In this document: piece by piece, positions 42,815 through 53,919 of the stretch
How the letters are laid out: each line of letters starts with the position of its first letter
Position numbering within the stretch: the first letter of the stretch is position 1
DNA from: Aureobasidium sp. EXF-3400
Lineage: Eukaryota > Ascomycota > Dothideomycetes > Dothideales > Saccotheciaceae
Length of the DNA stretch: 64,000 nucleotides
Reading direction: 5' to 3'
Assembly: GCA_024195585.1 (NCBI GenBank)
Contig: SWBL01000146.1
Coordinates: forward strand, 52,632-116,631
Notes under the pieces: generated by a model
What the model saw: the letters and a program-made list of their open reading frames with translations, nothing else
What the model was told of the DNA's origin: nothing
Databases searched by the model: none
Program-made: the position numbers and the translations under genes

Positions 42815-44308
42815 TTACTGCTCGAGGTACTTGCCCAGCAAGGTCTTGGCCTCCTCAATGTACTCTTTGACCTGGCCATTCCACAACTTCTCATCTCGCT
42901 CGCGACACTCTTCTTCAATCTTCTTGAAATCTCTACCAACGCCTTCCGCTCTCCACTCGTAAAGGTCTCCCGAACGTCGCGAACTTTGAACAAGCCATTG
43001 GGTTCTCTCTAGTCGTTGCTCGCTATAAGCTTGGAAGGCGGCATCGAAACCTTTGTGGCCAGCTTCAGCGACCCTGGGGTCGTTTAGGAGTTCTGCCATG
43101 ACTGCCGCGTCTTCAATACACATGCCAGCACCAGCACCTGATAAAGAAGAAAAAGTCAGTGAACAGTTCCAGAACAAGGGCGGACTTTGGGCAGCTTGTG
43201 ATTCCAACCCAAGATGTACATACCATGATGAGGAGAGGTAGCATGGCCAGCGTCACCAAGAACCACGACGCGACCTTTGTTGTAATACGGCATTGGGTGG
43301 TCACCAGTATCATAGATCGCCCAACAGTCGAGATTGGGTTCTAACATGTCAATGATTTTGTGAACCGTGGCACCGAAATCTTTGAAGTCTTTAAAGACAT
43401 GCGATTTTTCTGATGGCAAGGTGAGCTTGGTATTCGACGGCCATTGGCCAGGATCAACCTTGAAAGCAACCACATTCATGGTCGCTCCTTTGTTAACTGT
43501 CTCATGTCAGCCGGCTCTGCTCCTGGAGTAATCGCAATTGGAAGTGATTACCTGGGAATGTCAAAACATGGCCATCTTGACCCATGTGCATTTTGGCGTT
43601 TTGTGCTAGGTCATCGCCGAGCTCCTTTCTCGCCCTTTCCATAGGGATCAAGCCGCGATAGGCGTACTTGTGCGTATAGACTGGTGGGCTGCATGGACTG
43701 TCGGGCCCCATCATCCAAGCTCGTACCTTGGACTTGATGCCGTCACATCCGATGACTACCTGATGTCAGCAGTGATCTCTCAAGGAACAACCATACATGT
43801 AGTGATAAGTACCTGCATCCGCTGTAGCATCTGTTCCATCATGGAATTTCAGCTTTAGCTTTCCATCCTGAAGCTCCTCGATAGTGTCCAGATGCTTTCC
43901 GAAATGCGTGACTCCTTCGGGCACATGTTTGACCAATTCGTCCAGGAAATGTGCTCGGTGCACGGCATTGGCTCCAGATTCATTGCCAATGCTGAAAGCA
44001 TACTCCTCTTTTCCAACTTCGGTATCGTTATGGCCGTCCACCCAGTCGAACCATGTTGACTGCTTGTCCTCGCTCTGGTTTCTGGTTGCCACTTTCTCGA
44101 ACGCTGTATGGACGTTTTGCGAACAGATCTTCATTGCTCTAGCAGCTGCAGGGTTGAATGCTACACCAGCTCCGATCTCGCCAAAGTGGGCGGCTTGTTC
44201 GAAGACATTGACATCGAGTCCACGTTCGAGAAGAGCAATCGCAAGGGTGACACCACTAATGCCACCACCAACAATGGCAATCTCTCCAAGTGGCTTCGAA
44301 CCTGTCAT
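42815..44308 (-). CDS. FAD-dependent monooxygenase, salicylate-hydroxylase type
   Basis: Exons 44308-43813, 43755-43552, 43496-43224 and 43137-42815 code for 431 residues. Family signatures of class A flavoprotein hydroxylases are all there: GxGxxG in IAIVGGGISGVTLA (about 11-24), a DG motif in VIGCDGIKSKVRAWM and the GD motif in VVVLGDAGHATSPHHGAGAGMCIEDA. It hydroxylates aromatic acids or similar ring compounds with NAD(P)H and oxygen; the substrate cannot be set. The last intron is longer (86 nt). In the first intron I used the acceptor GGTAG rather than the nearer CAG, because only that joins ATADA to VIGCDGIK in frame. Confidence 0.93.
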
Positions 44309-44702
44309 TCTGGTTGTGTAGAGTGAAGAACAAGTTGCTTGTTGATTGTTCTACAAGCAAGTGCCGCGTGTTAATATGTTCGGTTATCCGAGGCCAAGAA
44401 GTGGAGAAGGTTGGGTTGTTGCAGTTTATATATGCAAGAGATGCAAGAACGTCTGATATGCTCCTTCTTGAGATATATATTCTAGAGTTCGGAAAGTGCA
44501 CAACACAGTCCTCCGCGATGACCGTAAAGGTATCGCAATGTTCGTGGTCTTCCCGCCTACCCCATGGTAGAGATATAAATATGTGGGTGATAGTGACGTA
44601 CACCTTCGTTTCGGCACCTCACCTTGGAAGTGGGACTACTTCCGAAACATATCCAGCAGGATAGAGCGCTTTCGGGTGTACATGACATACTCACGTCAAG
44701 AA

Positions 44703-44993
44703 CTACCAGAGTTGGACAAACGTGCTGCGCTGCTTGCCCTGATTCTTCAGGTTTTCGAAGCCTTCGGATAAGTGCACGTCGGAAGCCACACTCTTGTCAA
44801 AAAGTCCCAAATACAGTAGCCTGACCAAAATGATGCCGACCGACAGGATGCTTGCAGAGACTGTCGTAAGCCATCGAGCACAATAATTGTGCAAGTTCTC
44901 AGGGATCCAATCATAAGCCTCGCGGCCGACCTTCTCCGAGATGAAGAGATCCTCGATCCAGATCGTTGATTTTGCTAGAAATAATGTGCTGTC
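44703..44993 (-). other. Possible orphan C-terminal exon of a membrane protein
   Basis: The frame is open for about 96 codons with protein-like composition: an amphipathic, Trp-containing start (STIWIEDLFISEKVGREAYDW), then a membrane helix (about ASILSVGIILVRLLYLGLF), then a polar tail to a TAG. No in-frame ATG precedes it, so it would need an upstream exon, which I could not place. A methionine-started stretch at about 45055 (MFIRGWVVFLTLAY) lies upstream, but splicing to it is unproven. It may be a true last exon, a decayed gene or chance. Confidence 0.25.
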
Positions 44994-45984
44994 TCATCCA
45001 CAATTCCACATCGATATGCGAGCGTGAGAAACACAACCCAGCCTCGTATGAACATGGTGGATAAAGGTATACTTGCAGAGTGATCTCTTGTCTGACATAG
45101 GTTCATTTGGCAAAATAGGTATAAAACCCCAGTATCTGACGTTAATCATTGTTGGCTACGGTAGCTAGAGGAACAGACCGAAGTTAAAAGAACACGTAAA
45201 GGGTCTTGCTGGTCTTGTGTTATACCCTACATTCTTATAATAATGCGGCTCTGTTGGAGTAGAGACCTGGGACAAGCAGATGCACCTACCGAATACTGAC
45301 TAGGGCAACGGCCAGCTGTGTTTGGGCTTGAGTCGTCCTGCATCTCGATCCGCTTATTCGGGGGCTGTGATGGCGCTCGCTGAAGCCTGAAGCATGCACG
45401 GCACGAATCTCCCCTGAGTCCCTGCTGACTGCGTGTTGATCGGTGTCGGAGTATATTCCGTAAGCTTCCTCGCGCTCGCCTAATGTTGTGTCTGCCACAC
45501 ATCCATCACAAACTCGGAGCGCCGTAGAGGTCACGATGAGGTAACCCTCAGCAATGCCTTCTCATTGAATTTGCGCTTGGCAGTGTCAGCACGGGGAACG
45601 GCGCCCAACCGCCTGCTATGGGGCTGCAATGGCGTGTGGCTGCGACTTGAGCGTGTTCGGTGACGGAGCAAAGGGCCGACCGGACGTGCTTTCCGATGGG
45701 GAGAATCGTGACGATCGTTCGGTCGAATCCATGCAAGCAGTCATCGAAAGACGTCTTGGTACGGATGTGCGGCATACGAGACGAGATGGAATTTGACGAC
45801 GAGGCCGTGTGTGGTTACAAGTTGCAAGGGACGGATGGCAATCACGGTATTGTATCTCAACGTTGGAACTTGGAGCCCATGATCTGCATGTCGGTCGATC
45901 GCGGAGTCGGGTCTCGTGTCTTTTGTGGATGCCGCCGCTGCTCGATCTTGCGATGGACGACAACTTAGTCGGATCATTCAAAGG

Positions 45985-46030
45985 TCTGGCCCAACCAGTG
46001 CGCTCTGGCCCAACCAGCACGCTCCGGCCC
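45985..46030. repeat. 19-bp direct repeat
   Basis: Two near-identical 19-bp units at 45985-46003 and 46004-46022, differing at two positions, followed by a partial third unit from 46023. It lies 190-230 bp upstream of the Zn2Cys6 start codon, in presumed promoter or 5' UTR. Confidence 0.7.
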
Positions 46031-46215
46031 AGCGTCCGAGCCTAAACTCTGCACCTGACGTTAATCCGTTCTTACGAAGATCGTGTTTGAGACTCATGCC
46101 ACGATATTTCGCTTACCTATCCTCCGCTGCTGTCTGATCTTCTCCTCCATTTTCGATCCAAATTCTCCTGTCGCACACCGACCTGTCGGCTCCAAATCAT
46201 ACTACAGCAACAAAC

Positions 46216-46873
46216 ATGCTTTACAACGAGCCATCAAGGCTTCATTACGATCAACAGCCTGCTATGGGATATCCATCCTTTCCCGGCAATGTAGAAGCAC
46301 TGTCGTTACCCGAAAGCCCACCAGGGCTTTACTCTTCGCATTCGTCCTCGTCTGCGTCCTCGTCATCTTCAGCCATAACAACTCCAACCTCACCACCACT
46401 GAGAACAACAACACAATCCCAGACTCCAGACACACCAAGTGACTCCTCAAAGTCAAAGCGCAGACAAACACTAGCCGCGTGTCGTCCATGTCGGAAACGT
46501 AAATCAAGAGTGTGTATTCATCTTCTGCACAAAACAAAATAAATCAGAGATACCAAGACCTGCGTTTGTGTCGTTTAATCATAATTATCATCTGACACGC
46601 GACACTCAGTGTGACGGTGCCCGCCCGCGATGCAACACCTGCCTAGACAAAGCAACTCCTTGTGCCTACTCTGTCGAGGAAGGCAAAACACAACAACAAG
46701 CCTCTAGAGAAGAACTCAAAGCCTACAGAGCGGTTGTCTTCATGCTGCGGAGAGCATCACCTCCAGACACTGCAGTCATACTTCGACATCTCAAACAATT
46801 TGATGATGTCAACGAGGCTGTCAAGTCTATAGAAGCAGACATGATGCTACGAGGTGCTATCATCTCAACTTAA
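46216..46873 (+). CDS. Small Zn2Cys6 binuclear-cluster protein
   Basis: Exons 46216-46509 and 46610-46873 give 185 residues. The zinc cluster spans the splice site: CRPCRKRKSR joins CDGARPRCNTC and then C116, giving Cys 89, 92, 99, 106, 109 and 116 in CX2CX6CX6CX2CX6C spacing. Upstream is a Ser/Thr/Pro-rich region. Downstream only ~70 residues follow, including a predicted helix (REELKAYRAVVFMLRRA) and a second one (TAVILRHLKQFDDVNEAVKSIEADM). The fungal-specific transcription factor domain of typical members is absent. The intron is 100 nt. It could be a short DNA-binding regulator or a truncated gene; the intact zinc cluster favours the former. Confidence 0.86.
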
Positions 46874-47200
46874 ACATGATGAGAAAACTGATCAACTTGG
46901 TAAGTCACCAATCTCAAAAGTCCTCGGTGTTAGGCATGAATGCATGCTGACATCGATCCCGAACTACAGGCTGGCCACATGAGACACGTTTTATGCCAAA
47001 ACATCCGCTTTCTCTCGTCTTTTCTTCTTCGTCTAATACCCAGGACTATTTCAGGTGCTTGTCACCATTGTTCCCCGTACATATAATGCCCTAGTCCAGC
47101 ATTTTCCCACAAAATAATTCTATGTCAATCTTCAACTATGAAAAATGAACACGACCTTGTCCACGCGATACAACAGTTGAATGAAACAACTCGATCCACA
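46874..47200. other. Intergenic, convergent 3' ends
   Basis: About 330 bp of 3' sequence between the Zn2Cys6 gene and the histidine kinase. Nothing else seen. Confidence 0.55.
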
Positions 47201-50200
47201 CTAACTAGCATGAGCTAAATCAGCAAGTCGATCTATCTTCGGGGTCAAGTCCGCAATCCTGAATGGTTTGTTGATGGAGTCGTCCATGCCAGCCGCAATG
47301 GCCATACTGGTCTGTTCAGGCCTCGCATTCGCCGAAACACTAAGAATAGGTACGTGCCCTTTCAGTTCGCCCGACCTCTGCATTTCGCGTATCTTCTTCG
47401 CAGCGGTGAGGCCATCCATGACGGGCATTTCTGTATCCATGAGAATGACATGGAGCTCCTTTTCTTGTCTTTGTTCTTTGTTGGGGCTGTTCCAGTAACA
47501 AGTCTGGCGCAAGAAATCGACGGCTTCTTGGCCGTTGTCTGCTGTCCAGACCACGTAGCCCTTATTCGTAAGCTGGCGTTTGAGTACTTTCTGGTTGACT
47601 TGGTTGTCCTCAGCCACTAGGACATGAATTTGTGCTGTTTCGTTGCTGAAGCTTGTCTGAGCAGATCCACTGCGAGGGCGGAGTGTAAGTTCGTCCTTGA
47701 GTCGTTGTTCTACTGGTGCCGCGGCTGGGCGTGTCTTTACGAAGAATGCAAAGGTCGAACCAACATCAAGTTCAGTGGCGATGCCTATCTCGCCGCCTTG
47801 AAGTTCTGCGAGTTCTCTACTGATGAAGAGGCCTAGCCCTGAGCCACCATACTTTGCATAGGTGCGTGGCGATGCCTGTTGGAAACGCGAAAAGAGTTTG
47901 ATCTTCTCCTCTGGCTTGATACCTCTTCCCGTGTCTGACACGGTGAACCAGATGAAAAATGTTTCTGGACCTGTGCATAGCGCTTCAGACTCACGAACGG
48001 TATCGCTTAGCGTATGTGGCAGTGCAAAGTCGATGGTCGACGACAATGCACCATCCGAAGGGCGCGTCTTCGAAGCACCCATGGTTATGGTGACGCATCG
48101 TTTCGGTCGATCTTTTGTGCTGGGGGCCAAGTCAATATTGGGGTCAAGCCTAACCACCAGTAGTACTCACAACTTCAATGCATTAGTGATCAGGTTGATC
48201 AGAATCTGATGCACTCGTCCAGTATCGAGCATGACGTTGTCAACATCCATTGCTTTGGTTGAGGGATCGGCTTGAATCCGTAGTTCAATATGAGCGCGTC
48301 CGGCCTCGATCTCGAATATGCGTTGCATATCGTCCAAGATACTTGTGGCGCGAACTGGAGATTGGTTTATCTGTAGAAGGTTGCTGTCGAGCTTAGATAA
48401 GGTCAAAAGATCATCGACAATTCTGACGGGTCATAAATCAGCACTTTTCTTGTAAGTCGTCAGATCAAAGTATCTCAACAGCATACCTTCTCTGATGGCT
48501 TGAACATGACGTGATAGTTTGAACAGCTTCTGCACTGCTTTCAATCAATGCATGCAGACGCTGGCCTGCTTTTTCGTCAGTAAGTTGCAGTTTGTCCATG
48601 ATAGATTTCATCTCTTCTAGAGATTCGTCTATAGCATCTGCACAATGTACGACCGCCCCGAGAGGGTTTCTGATCTGCAGAAGAGTCAGTACGTAGAAAG
48701 CCATTTCCATTATGGCTCGAAGTCATACCTCACTAAAAGCACAAAGGTCAGCAAACTGCCGTCCAACAAATTCAGATTGTACTTACTGCGAAGTCATGTC
48801 AATGAACACCTCATTTTGTCGCTTGGCCTCCAGGGCTTCTTCGACTCTTGATTTCTGCACATCCTCGGCCCATTTAAGATGGCTGATGTCGGTTGTGGTC
48901 GTCATGATTGCCTTGACTGCCCCGTTCTCGTCCAGTTCTGCGTGTGACTGTGATGAACCCCAAGATTGGTACCGATGTCCGTCACCACTGACAAACATGC
49001 GACGGAATCTGAACTGAGTCGTCTGAGGTTCGTGTGTGGCCAAAATACGTTGGACCGTGTCCTGTAGCAATGGCAAGTCTTGTTCCAGAATTCCGTCCGT
49101 CCACGAAGAGTCTAGCTGGCTGACAGGCACAGGAGCGATGCCCAGCATTTCGAACCAAGCACTGTTACAAAAGCTTATCACTTTGCTGGGCATCTCTATG
49201 ATATGCACGGCTACTGGAGAGCTTGCGGTGAACCGAAGAAACCTTTGCTCACTAGCGCTTGCTCGCTCAAGGGCTTGCAATGCTTGCAAAGCATCTTTCT
49301 CGACTCGCTTTTGAGCATCAATATCGGTTGTACATCCGGCTATGAAAATGTCAGTCTGGCTCATGACGCACCGAGCTTCCGAGGAACTTACCAATGCTGA
49401 TGATTTTGCCATGTTCATCCATCACAGGGAGACATACGGCTAGGATCCATCTGCCTTCTGGTCGGTCAGGATGCTTCCATCTCATCTGGTACTATTTTGA
49501 GGTCAGCATCTTGGAATATTCTTCAGAGTTGACTTTGACGTACGGTGACTGGTTTCCCTTGGAGCATGCTATGCCAATGAGACATGACTAAATCTTTATC
49601 CTCATCGTAAACCGATTCCAACCAAGAGAATGCAGGCACCGGTTCGTTCTGCCGAGGAACAGTTGAGAGCCGATACCAAGACTCATTGGCTTCAAGCAAG
49701 TTGCCATCCCTGTCGCAGCTGAAGATGCCGACATCACTGAGCTCCATAACCGTGACGAGATGACTATATTGACGGCTGATAGTATTGGCTTTCTGCTCTC
49801 GTTGAGCAATCTCCAGCGCCGCAATCTCTTTTCGCCTGAGGTAATGAATGGTGCTTCCAATAATTCTTCTCAGCTCTTCGTTCCAGCTTTTGTAGGCGGT
49901 GTCGTAGTTCGATCGGGTGGAAACACCTAAGACTAGCAAAGCTCTTACTTTGTGGTACCGATGAGATTGCAAAGGAAGAACTACGGCTTCTGTACAATCG
50001 TCTTTCCACCCGCGAGCCTTCGCTGCCTTTGACCAAGATTCTGGAAGGCTACCATCTTCTGTGGTCAGCAGTACTGGATCCTCCGTCATCAAGGCTGAGC
50101 TCAAATTTTTGTTGAGACGATCGCTGCTGGTGCCGTTTAGGTTGAGAACATGTGCAACTACTGAGTTGTTCCCAAAATCTCCGATCGAGCCTCTTAGTTG

Positions 50201-50986
50201 AAATACCAGCTCATCATCACCTCTGGCGTCAAACTCAGGCGCGTAGAGAAGAGCAAACGGACAATCATGTTCTCTAAAAGGTCACATCGATATTAGCAAC
50301 AGGTCATGTGCAAGCACAACTTGGCTCTAACTTCAGAGCCAGTCTTCAGAAGTTCTTGGACACGGGATTAATGCTCAATTCTCTCAGCCTAGCTGTACGT
50401 ACCTCTCAGACAAGCTCCCAAGTATATTGTCCCATAACATAGACATATTTGTGGCCAAATTGAGGGCAAGTCCCAGGTTATGACATGTGATATGCCTTCT
50501 GTCCGACAACCGTTTCTCCGTCTCATCGCGAAGGATGACCGAAGTCCCGATGAGTGAGCTCTTCTTGGGAAATGGTACAAAAACCCAGGACATATGGATC
50601 TCCAAGAGACGACCTTTTCTCATCAGAGGCATGCAAAAGTTCTTATCGATAGAAGATCTGCCGGTTTTAGAGGTTTCGTCCACAATTGACAGGGCATATT
50701 CGGAAGTTTCAGGAAAAACTATTGGTAATGGTCGTCCGATAGCTGCAGGATGCCGCTCACCGATCAACTCGGCGTAGGCTTGATTGTATAGCAGCAAATG
50801 ATCCGGTCCAAGGATGAGTATTCTAGGTTGCGGATCCAAAATGATTAGATGGAAGAGTAATAAGAGTTCTGGTGGCCAGTCATCAATAGCACCAATGGAT
50901 GTAGCAGCCCAATCGACATTGTGCACTAAGCGAAGATATGCATCAGTTTCCGCTGAGCCCGACGGCTCAAAGATATGGGAGGCCAT
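47201..50986 (-). CDS. Hybrid histidine kinase (PAS repeats, HisKA, HATPase, receiver)
   Basis: Eight exons: 50986-50403, 50273-49544, 49491-49392, 49339-48787, 48732-48729 (4 nt), 48674-48487, 48422-48171 and 48119-47201, giving 1109 residues with all phases consistent. The N-terminus has PAS-like sensor regions (about 30-190, 345-450 and 490-635), and no membrane helix is clear, so it is probably cytosolic. The H-box reads DMTSHEIRNP with the phosphorylated His at 656. ATP-binding boxes are DTGRG (865-870) and GGSGLGL (895-901). The receiver domain starts HVLVAEDNQVNQ and has phospho-acceptor Asp1032 in ILMDTEMPVMDG. It should pass phosphate to a Ypd1-type transfer protein; the stimulus is unknown. 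The microexon is needed for phase and completes the His codon. Confidence 0.92.
48729..48732 (-). other. 4-nt microexon of the histidine kinase
   Basis: Flanked by a 54-nt intron ending TTTTAG (48786-48733) and a 54-nt intron starting GTATGA (48728-48675). The exon TGAG supplies the last base of His656 and Glu657. Skipping it leaves the next exon out of phase (2+0), so it is required for the H-box SHEIRNP. Confidence 0.82.
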
Positions 50987-51518
50987 GTCGAGACTCGAGT
51001 TTGCGACACGTTGTCAGGTATTTCATGCAGCGTACGCTCGAATCAAGCCGCTGCGCGTCAACAAATCGCAGCCGTGAACATCCGTCCCAGCAGGCTGGTC
51101 GAGAGAAGAGCTGATCGCGTGTGTGCGAGGTATGCAGTATAACGAAGGAATCCGCCAGTCCGGCACGAGGATATCAGAGATGTGGATGCAGCCCTGCGCG
51201 CAACGCGTTTGAAAGTCTGTCCTGCGCAGACTCGCAGACTCGCAGACATGCTCAAACCCACCGGGTCAGCTTGTTCGCAACGGGCAACCCTAGCCCAATC
51301 TGATCCCGCTGCGGCGGTCGGTCTAGATCTCCGGTATTATTGCGACGCGTTTGTTTTGTTTGCGGAAGGAGCGCACAAGAGCTTGCTTCCCCAAGCTTTC
51401 TGTCTTCTCGAAGCCTTCCCAAAACGACTTTTTGCAACTTTTTAACCAAATTTTTTTTAACAGCCATCAATCTTGTCAATATCAACAAAAATATTACTTT
51501 TCGAATTTAAGGATCAAC
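50987..51518. promoter_or_regulatory. Divergent intergenic region
   Basis: Promoter region between the histidine kinase (minus) and the RRM gene (plus). The right part is A/T-rich (51440-51518), as in a 5' UTR. No gene seen. Confidence 0.5.
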
Positions 51519-52364
51519 ATGGAACATCAACAGATCTCGGAGCAGTCGCAGCCTAGCAAGCGCATTTACATTGGAAACCTCCCTTACGCAGCGCAAGCCG
51601 AGGATGTGGAACAATATCTGGAGGAAGCTGGCTTCCAGATTGAACGTCTGGATATGTCTACCGACCCTTTCACCGGAAGAAACCCGTCATACTGCTTTGC
51701 CGAGTTGTTTTCGGTAGAGGAGGCCCAGAGAGCCATCAGCTCGCTTCCTGGTGCAAGCTTCATGGGTCGTCCTCTCAGAGTCAATGTGCATACACCAAAG
51801 ACTCGCGGTGCAAATGGCACAAACACTCCTATGCGTTCCTCGACCAGATCTCCTTTCTCTGCCGAGCGCACCTGGCGAGGCTCGCCTGCAGCTAATGGTA
51901 CCGAAACTCCTACCAAGACTGGCGAACGCGATTCCTATGCTTTTAACCGCTGGGAGCGCAATGACGCTGCATCCCACTGGACTGCACCTGTGGAGACTGG
52001 CCGTAGACTCTATGTTGGTGGCTTGCCACGAATCGATGGCCAGGAAATTGTCAACGAGGAGATGAAGGCGTTGTTCAGTGACTACACGGTCGAGGCTGTC
52101 AGCAAGTTGATTTCACCACACGAATCCACTTCAAGCCTGCCTGGCGACCATCACTACTGCTTTGTTGACTTTGCTACCACCGAGGAAGCGCAAGCGGCTG
52201 CGAACACAGTGAATGGAGCCACGACTTCTACAGGAAACAAGCTAAAGGTCAACATGGCTAGAGAGAGACCTAACAGAAAGGTTGTCAGAGAGCAGAACCT
52301 GTCCGACAAGGAGAAGCCTGTACCAGTCAGGGATTTCGGCTCTAGCTGGCGTAGAGCAAACTAA
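51519..52364 (+). CDS. Two-RRM RNA-binding protein
   Basis: Single exon, 281 residues from MEHQQISEQSQPSKR. RRM1 has RNP2 RIYIGNLP and an RNP1-like segment SYCFAELFS (about 15-95). RRM2 has RNP2 RLYVGGLP and RNP1-like HYCFVDFAT (about 165-255). A basic, Ser/Thr/Asn-rich linker joins them, and the tail is basic (RERPNRKVVRE). RNA binding is certain by fold; the specific role (for example in translation, mitochondrial RNA handling or mRNA transport) is not. The open frame extends upstream to 51351, but that region is low-complexity and A/T-rich, so the internal ATG in context CAACATGG is the likely start. Confidence 0.9.
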   Translation: MEHQQISEQSQPSKRIYIGNLPYAAQAEDVEQYLEEAGFQIERLDMSTDPFTGRNPSYCFAELFSVEEAQRAISSLPGASFMGRPLRVNVHTPKTRGANGTNTPMRSSTRSPFSAERTWRGSPAANGTETPTKTGERDSYAFNRWERNDAASHWTAPVETGRRLYVGGLPRIDGQEIVNEEMKALFSDYTVEAVSKLISPHESTSSLPGDHHYCFVDFATTEEAQAAANTVNGATTSTGNKLKVNMARERPNRKVVREQNLSDKEKPVPVRDFGSSWRRAN

Positions 52365-52608
52365 GAGTCAGCGAGTATTTGGGATCGGACTCTATGGCTG
52401 AAGCCAAGCAGTTCAAAGGACATTGGCTAGGTCAAATGATTGCATCAAAATACAGCAGCAGGAAAGTGGTGGTCGGTTTCGTTCTTGTCGTTTTCATCAC
52501 TTCTTTGCATCGATACCCCATTGCAAGCCACAATAGGCTTTGGTTCAAGCTTCATTCATTTCCGAAGAGATGGCGCTTTGTATGATAAGGAGAATTTAAA
52601 AAGCCTTC

Positions 52609-53919
52609 TCAATTCCACCAGAAACTCATGCTGAAGCTCGTGCTGAGACTTTCTACAAAGTGCCACCATCCCACGGGGATGTACAAGCACTCGCCCGGGC
52701 CTAGTACGCCCTCGATGCACTCTGCATCTCTGAACAATGGGAACTGTGCCTCGAATTGCTGTTTCTCCTCGTCTGCACGGTCTTGCTCATTCAGTGTAAA
52801 CAGTCTCTTCGCAAGGGAGATATCGACGTGTGACGTGTTCTCCATATTAACGCCAGTCTCATCAATACCACGAGGGTACAGCTTTGCTGTCTCTGTGGGT
52901 GCGTACAGGCGGACGTACTTGTAGCCCACGACTTGACACAGTATGTTGTGGTAGGGGTCTGTGTGCAACGGACTGATGGTACCTGCTGGGCCCAGCCAGG
53001 CATTGCGAAGAGGCTCGTCTAGTGTCTCGACCTCGACAGTCGAAGAGAGGGATCTAGCCGGAGGTGGGTTTGTATAACAATAGTCCGGAGTATTTGTGTC
53101 TGCGCTCAGGCACGGCACTTGAGAGAAAAGGTCGTGCTGAGCAAGATAACCAGTTTGTTCTTGCTTGAGTTGTAAGAGATGGCTCTTCATATATTCGGCA
53201 AATGTCATGATGCGCTGAGACCAGTCATCGTCTGTATAGCTCCTACCCAATTCCACTGGTACTAATCGTCGCCCTCCGAGTGTAGCCTTGAGTAGATAGG
53301 ATGGATCACTCCAACATCGATCTGGGGCAATCATTGCAGGCCAATCGTCAATCACACCTTTGATGACAATCGGTGTCGTCTTGGTGTCAAGATGTCGCTG
53401 GAACTGTAGAAAGTCTAGCCTCTCGACACGAGTAAAAGTGTCATTTTGTGATTGAGGTATTTGTGCAACAGGGAAGGTCTTAGCAATGTCTTTGTGTTCG
53501 GTTGAATCAAGAAAATGTTGCAACGAGTCAAAGATACTTAATATAAGTTGGCGATGGCGAGGAGCACCAGTCAGGATGATTGCCATGTCGAGCAAATGAA
53601 CTAGAAGAGTAATGAAGTCATGCTCAGGCGATGGTGAAGCATGGCGCTTGCGTTTTTGACCACGCACACCATGGTCATTGAGAATGGCAATTGCCTGATA
53701 AAGGCTGGCTTCCTCATACAAGCGACGCCAACAGAGTGGGACACTATCAAACTTCCAGGTGTGCAATTTCTGGTGAGCCAGAGCTAGCACGTCTTCAGGG
53801 CGTTGTTGGATGATATGGAGTGGCGCGCTACCACACTCATGGATAGGGTCTTTTGGAGACAGCGATGTCAGAGCATGTCGAATATCCTCGGCCAGAGACA
53901 AGGCATCCGGTCCTGCCAT
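52609..53919 (-). CDS. JmjC-domain (JMJD5/cupin-8-like) oxygenase
   Basis: Single exon, 436 residues. The C-terminal cupin-like fold carries Fe(II) ligands His319 and Asp321 in SPLHTDPYHN and His420 in GWWHFVES, with the core VVGYKYVRLYAP and GECLYIPVGWW. The N-terminal half is helical. It belongs with JMJD5/KDM8- and tRNA-modification-like JmjC proteins: 2-oxoglutarate-dependent hydroxylases or demethylases. Substrate is not known. The ATG at 53919 (MAGPDALSLAEDI) is preferred to 53985, since the extra 22 residues lack conservation and run toward the head-to-head neighbour Spb4. Confidence 0.9.
   Translation of the reverse strand: MAGPDALSLAEDIRHALTSLSPKDPIHECGSAPLHIIQQRPEDVLALAHQKLHTWKFDSVPLCWRRLYEEASLYQAIAILNDHGVRGQKRKRHASPSPEHDFITLLVHLLDMAIILTGAPRHRQLILSIFDSLQHFLDSTEHKDIAKTFPVAQIPQSQNDTFTRVERLDFLQFQRHLDTKTTPIVIKGVIDDWPAMIAPDRCWSDPSYLLKATLGGRRLVPVELGRSYTDDDWSQRIMTFAEYMKSHLLQLKQEQTGYLAQHDLFSQVPCLSADTNTPDYCYTNPPPARSLSSTVEVETLDEPLRNAWLGPAGTISPLHTDPYHNILCQVVGYKYVRLYAPTETAKLYPRGIDETGVNMENTSHVDISLAKRLFTLNEQDRADEEKQQFEAQFPLFRDAECIEGVLGPGECLYIPVGWWHFVESLSTSFSMSFWWN

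Larger units (their letters stand above)
44309..46215. other. Divergent intergenic region
   Basis: 1.9 kb between the monooxygenase start (minus) and the Zn2Cys6 gene start (plus). It contains a possible orphan exon (44703-44993) and a short tandem repeat near 45985. Other frames are short and unrecognised. Confidence 0.5.
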
